Below are positions 42,429-42,952 of a stretch of DNA of 42,952 bases, piece by piece. The position numbers were made by a program, and so were the translations under genes. Numbering within the stretch: position 1 is the stretch's first letter; each line of letters begins with the position of its first letter. The stretch covers positions 1 through 42,952 of the forward strand of contig NZ_JBGQQU010000032.1 of NCBI RefSeq assembly GCF_045528445.1, in the 5' to 3' direction. Below the pieces are notes generated by a model. That model did not search any database and had not been told where the DNA came from. It saw only the letters and a list, made by a program, of their open reading frames with translations. The stretch is from Desemzia sp045528445 (GTDB taxonomy: Bacteria; Bacillota; Bacilli; Lactobacillales; Carnobacteriaceae).

Positions 42429-42830
42429 ATGAAACGAAAAAATGTAATCGTTATTTTTTTAGTTGCTGTAGCATTTTTTACATTAGGCCGCTTTTCTACG
42501 TATACTTTTTATGAACCAGGTCTGGTTTTGGATGGAAACTATCAACCTAGTGAAGGACCAGGCGCTACTGGGACAGGGTATGAATTAATCTTTCATGAAG
42601 GAAAATTTTATGAGCATACCGATAATCAGTATATTGATATTGGAGAATATCATAAAATCATGGATAACGTATATGCCTTAAAGAGTGAATCGAAAGATGT
42701 TTACATTACTTTGCAAGAAGATGATAGTTTCTATTTTCAGTCTGAACTTGGTGTAGAAGAAACTATGCACCACATGATCTCTATATCCAAGGTACCAACA
42801 TTTTATCCTGATCACGAAGGTTATGCTTAG
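42429..42830 (+). CDS. Membrane-anchored hypothetical protein
   Basis: 133 residues. MKRKNVIVIFLVAVAFFTLG is a signal anchor or uncleaved signal peptide. The outside part is strand-rich (LVLDGNYQPSEGPGATGTGY, ELIFHEGKFYEHTDNQYIDI), as in small ligand-binding or inhibitor-like domains. I chose the ATG at 42429, 9 bases after GGGAG; an in-frame start 15 codons upstream has no site. Family not recognised. The last 122 bases of the window hold no gene I can support. Confidence 0.7.
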   Translation: MKRKNVIVIFLVAVAFFTLGRFSTYTFYEPGLVLDGNYQPSEGPGATGTGYELIFHEGKFYEHTDNQYIDIGEYHKIMDNVYALKSESKDVYITLQEDDSFYFQSELGVEETMHHMISISKVPTFYPDHEGYA

Positions 42831-42952
42831 TGTAAAATATTCGGTGGTAGAAATAAAAGACGAATGACGATCGTTTTTTAAGTTGACAAAAAAAGAGGAA
42901 GACCGTTACCATACAATTATAGGTTTGAGCGCCTAAATATAATCGTAAAGGT

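Noticed and set aside
42883..42911. Promoter near the right end (TTGACA with TACAAT)
   Set aside because: The spacing is about 23 bases, too long for a normal promoter, and no gene start is visible before the window ends.
1..42952. CRISPR arrays, tRNA or rRNA genes, transposases, phage genes or integrase sites
   Set aside because: None was seen on reading either strand; the accessory region shows no recognisable recombinase.

Overview
The window reads as a low-GC Gram-positive chromosome of the order Lactobacillales. Carnobacterium or a close relative fits best: AT-rich codon use, strong AGGAGG-type ribosome sites, frequent TTG/GTG starts, T-box control of aminoacyl-tRNA synthetases, and the conserved blocks hisS-aspS, rpsU-yqeY, phoH-pgpH-ybeY-dgkA-cdd-era-recO-glyQS and dnaG-rpoD. 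The genus is inferred from gene content and order, not from a search. No rRNA, tRNA, CRISPR array, transposase or phage gene was seen.

The left part (about 1-24,330) is conserved core. A T-box leader precedes hisS-aspS, and its specifier region reads GACAC, where an Asp and a His codon overlap. Then come nfo and, convergent to it, the PPDK regulatory protein gene, followed by zur, rpsU-yqeY and a small membrane protein. A long run of RNA- and membrane-quality genes follows (phoH, the c-di-AMP phosphodiesterase pgpH, ybeY, undecaprenol kinase, cdd, era, recO). A glycine T-box controls glyQS. After that are a DUF488 gene, an ABC exporter, a niacin module (repressor niaR, transporter niaX and a near-perfect palindromic operator between them) and the macromolecular synthesis pair dnaG-rpoD.

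At the rpoD terminator the character changes. A 203-bp GC-rich imperfect palindrome with several nested hairpins (24,339-24,541) is followed by a frameshifted XRE-type antitoxin-like gene. From there to the right end is an accessory region of small, mostly self-standing units: a D-Ala-D-Ala-ligase-like gene; an apparent operon of S41 protease, acetyltransferase, alpha/beta hydrolase and acetyltransferase; a small membrane protein with an ABC-F ATPase; further GNAT and Nudix genes; two decayed genes (a GNAT gene with many nonsense codons and a HAD phosphatase with one internal stop); an S41 lipoprotein; small membrane proteins of unknown role; a minus-strand group of two lipoproteins and a membrane protein; and an AlkD-like DNA alkylation repair protein. 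Function is plausible by family for about half of these; the rest are described only by visible features.

The items most worth a second look are the structured palindrome at 24,339-24,541, the overlapping Asp/His specifier in the hisS leader, the palindrome inside the zur promoter, the hairpin in the dnaG-rpoD leader, the possible leader peptide before the ABC-F pair, and the nonsense-rich GNAT pseudogene.
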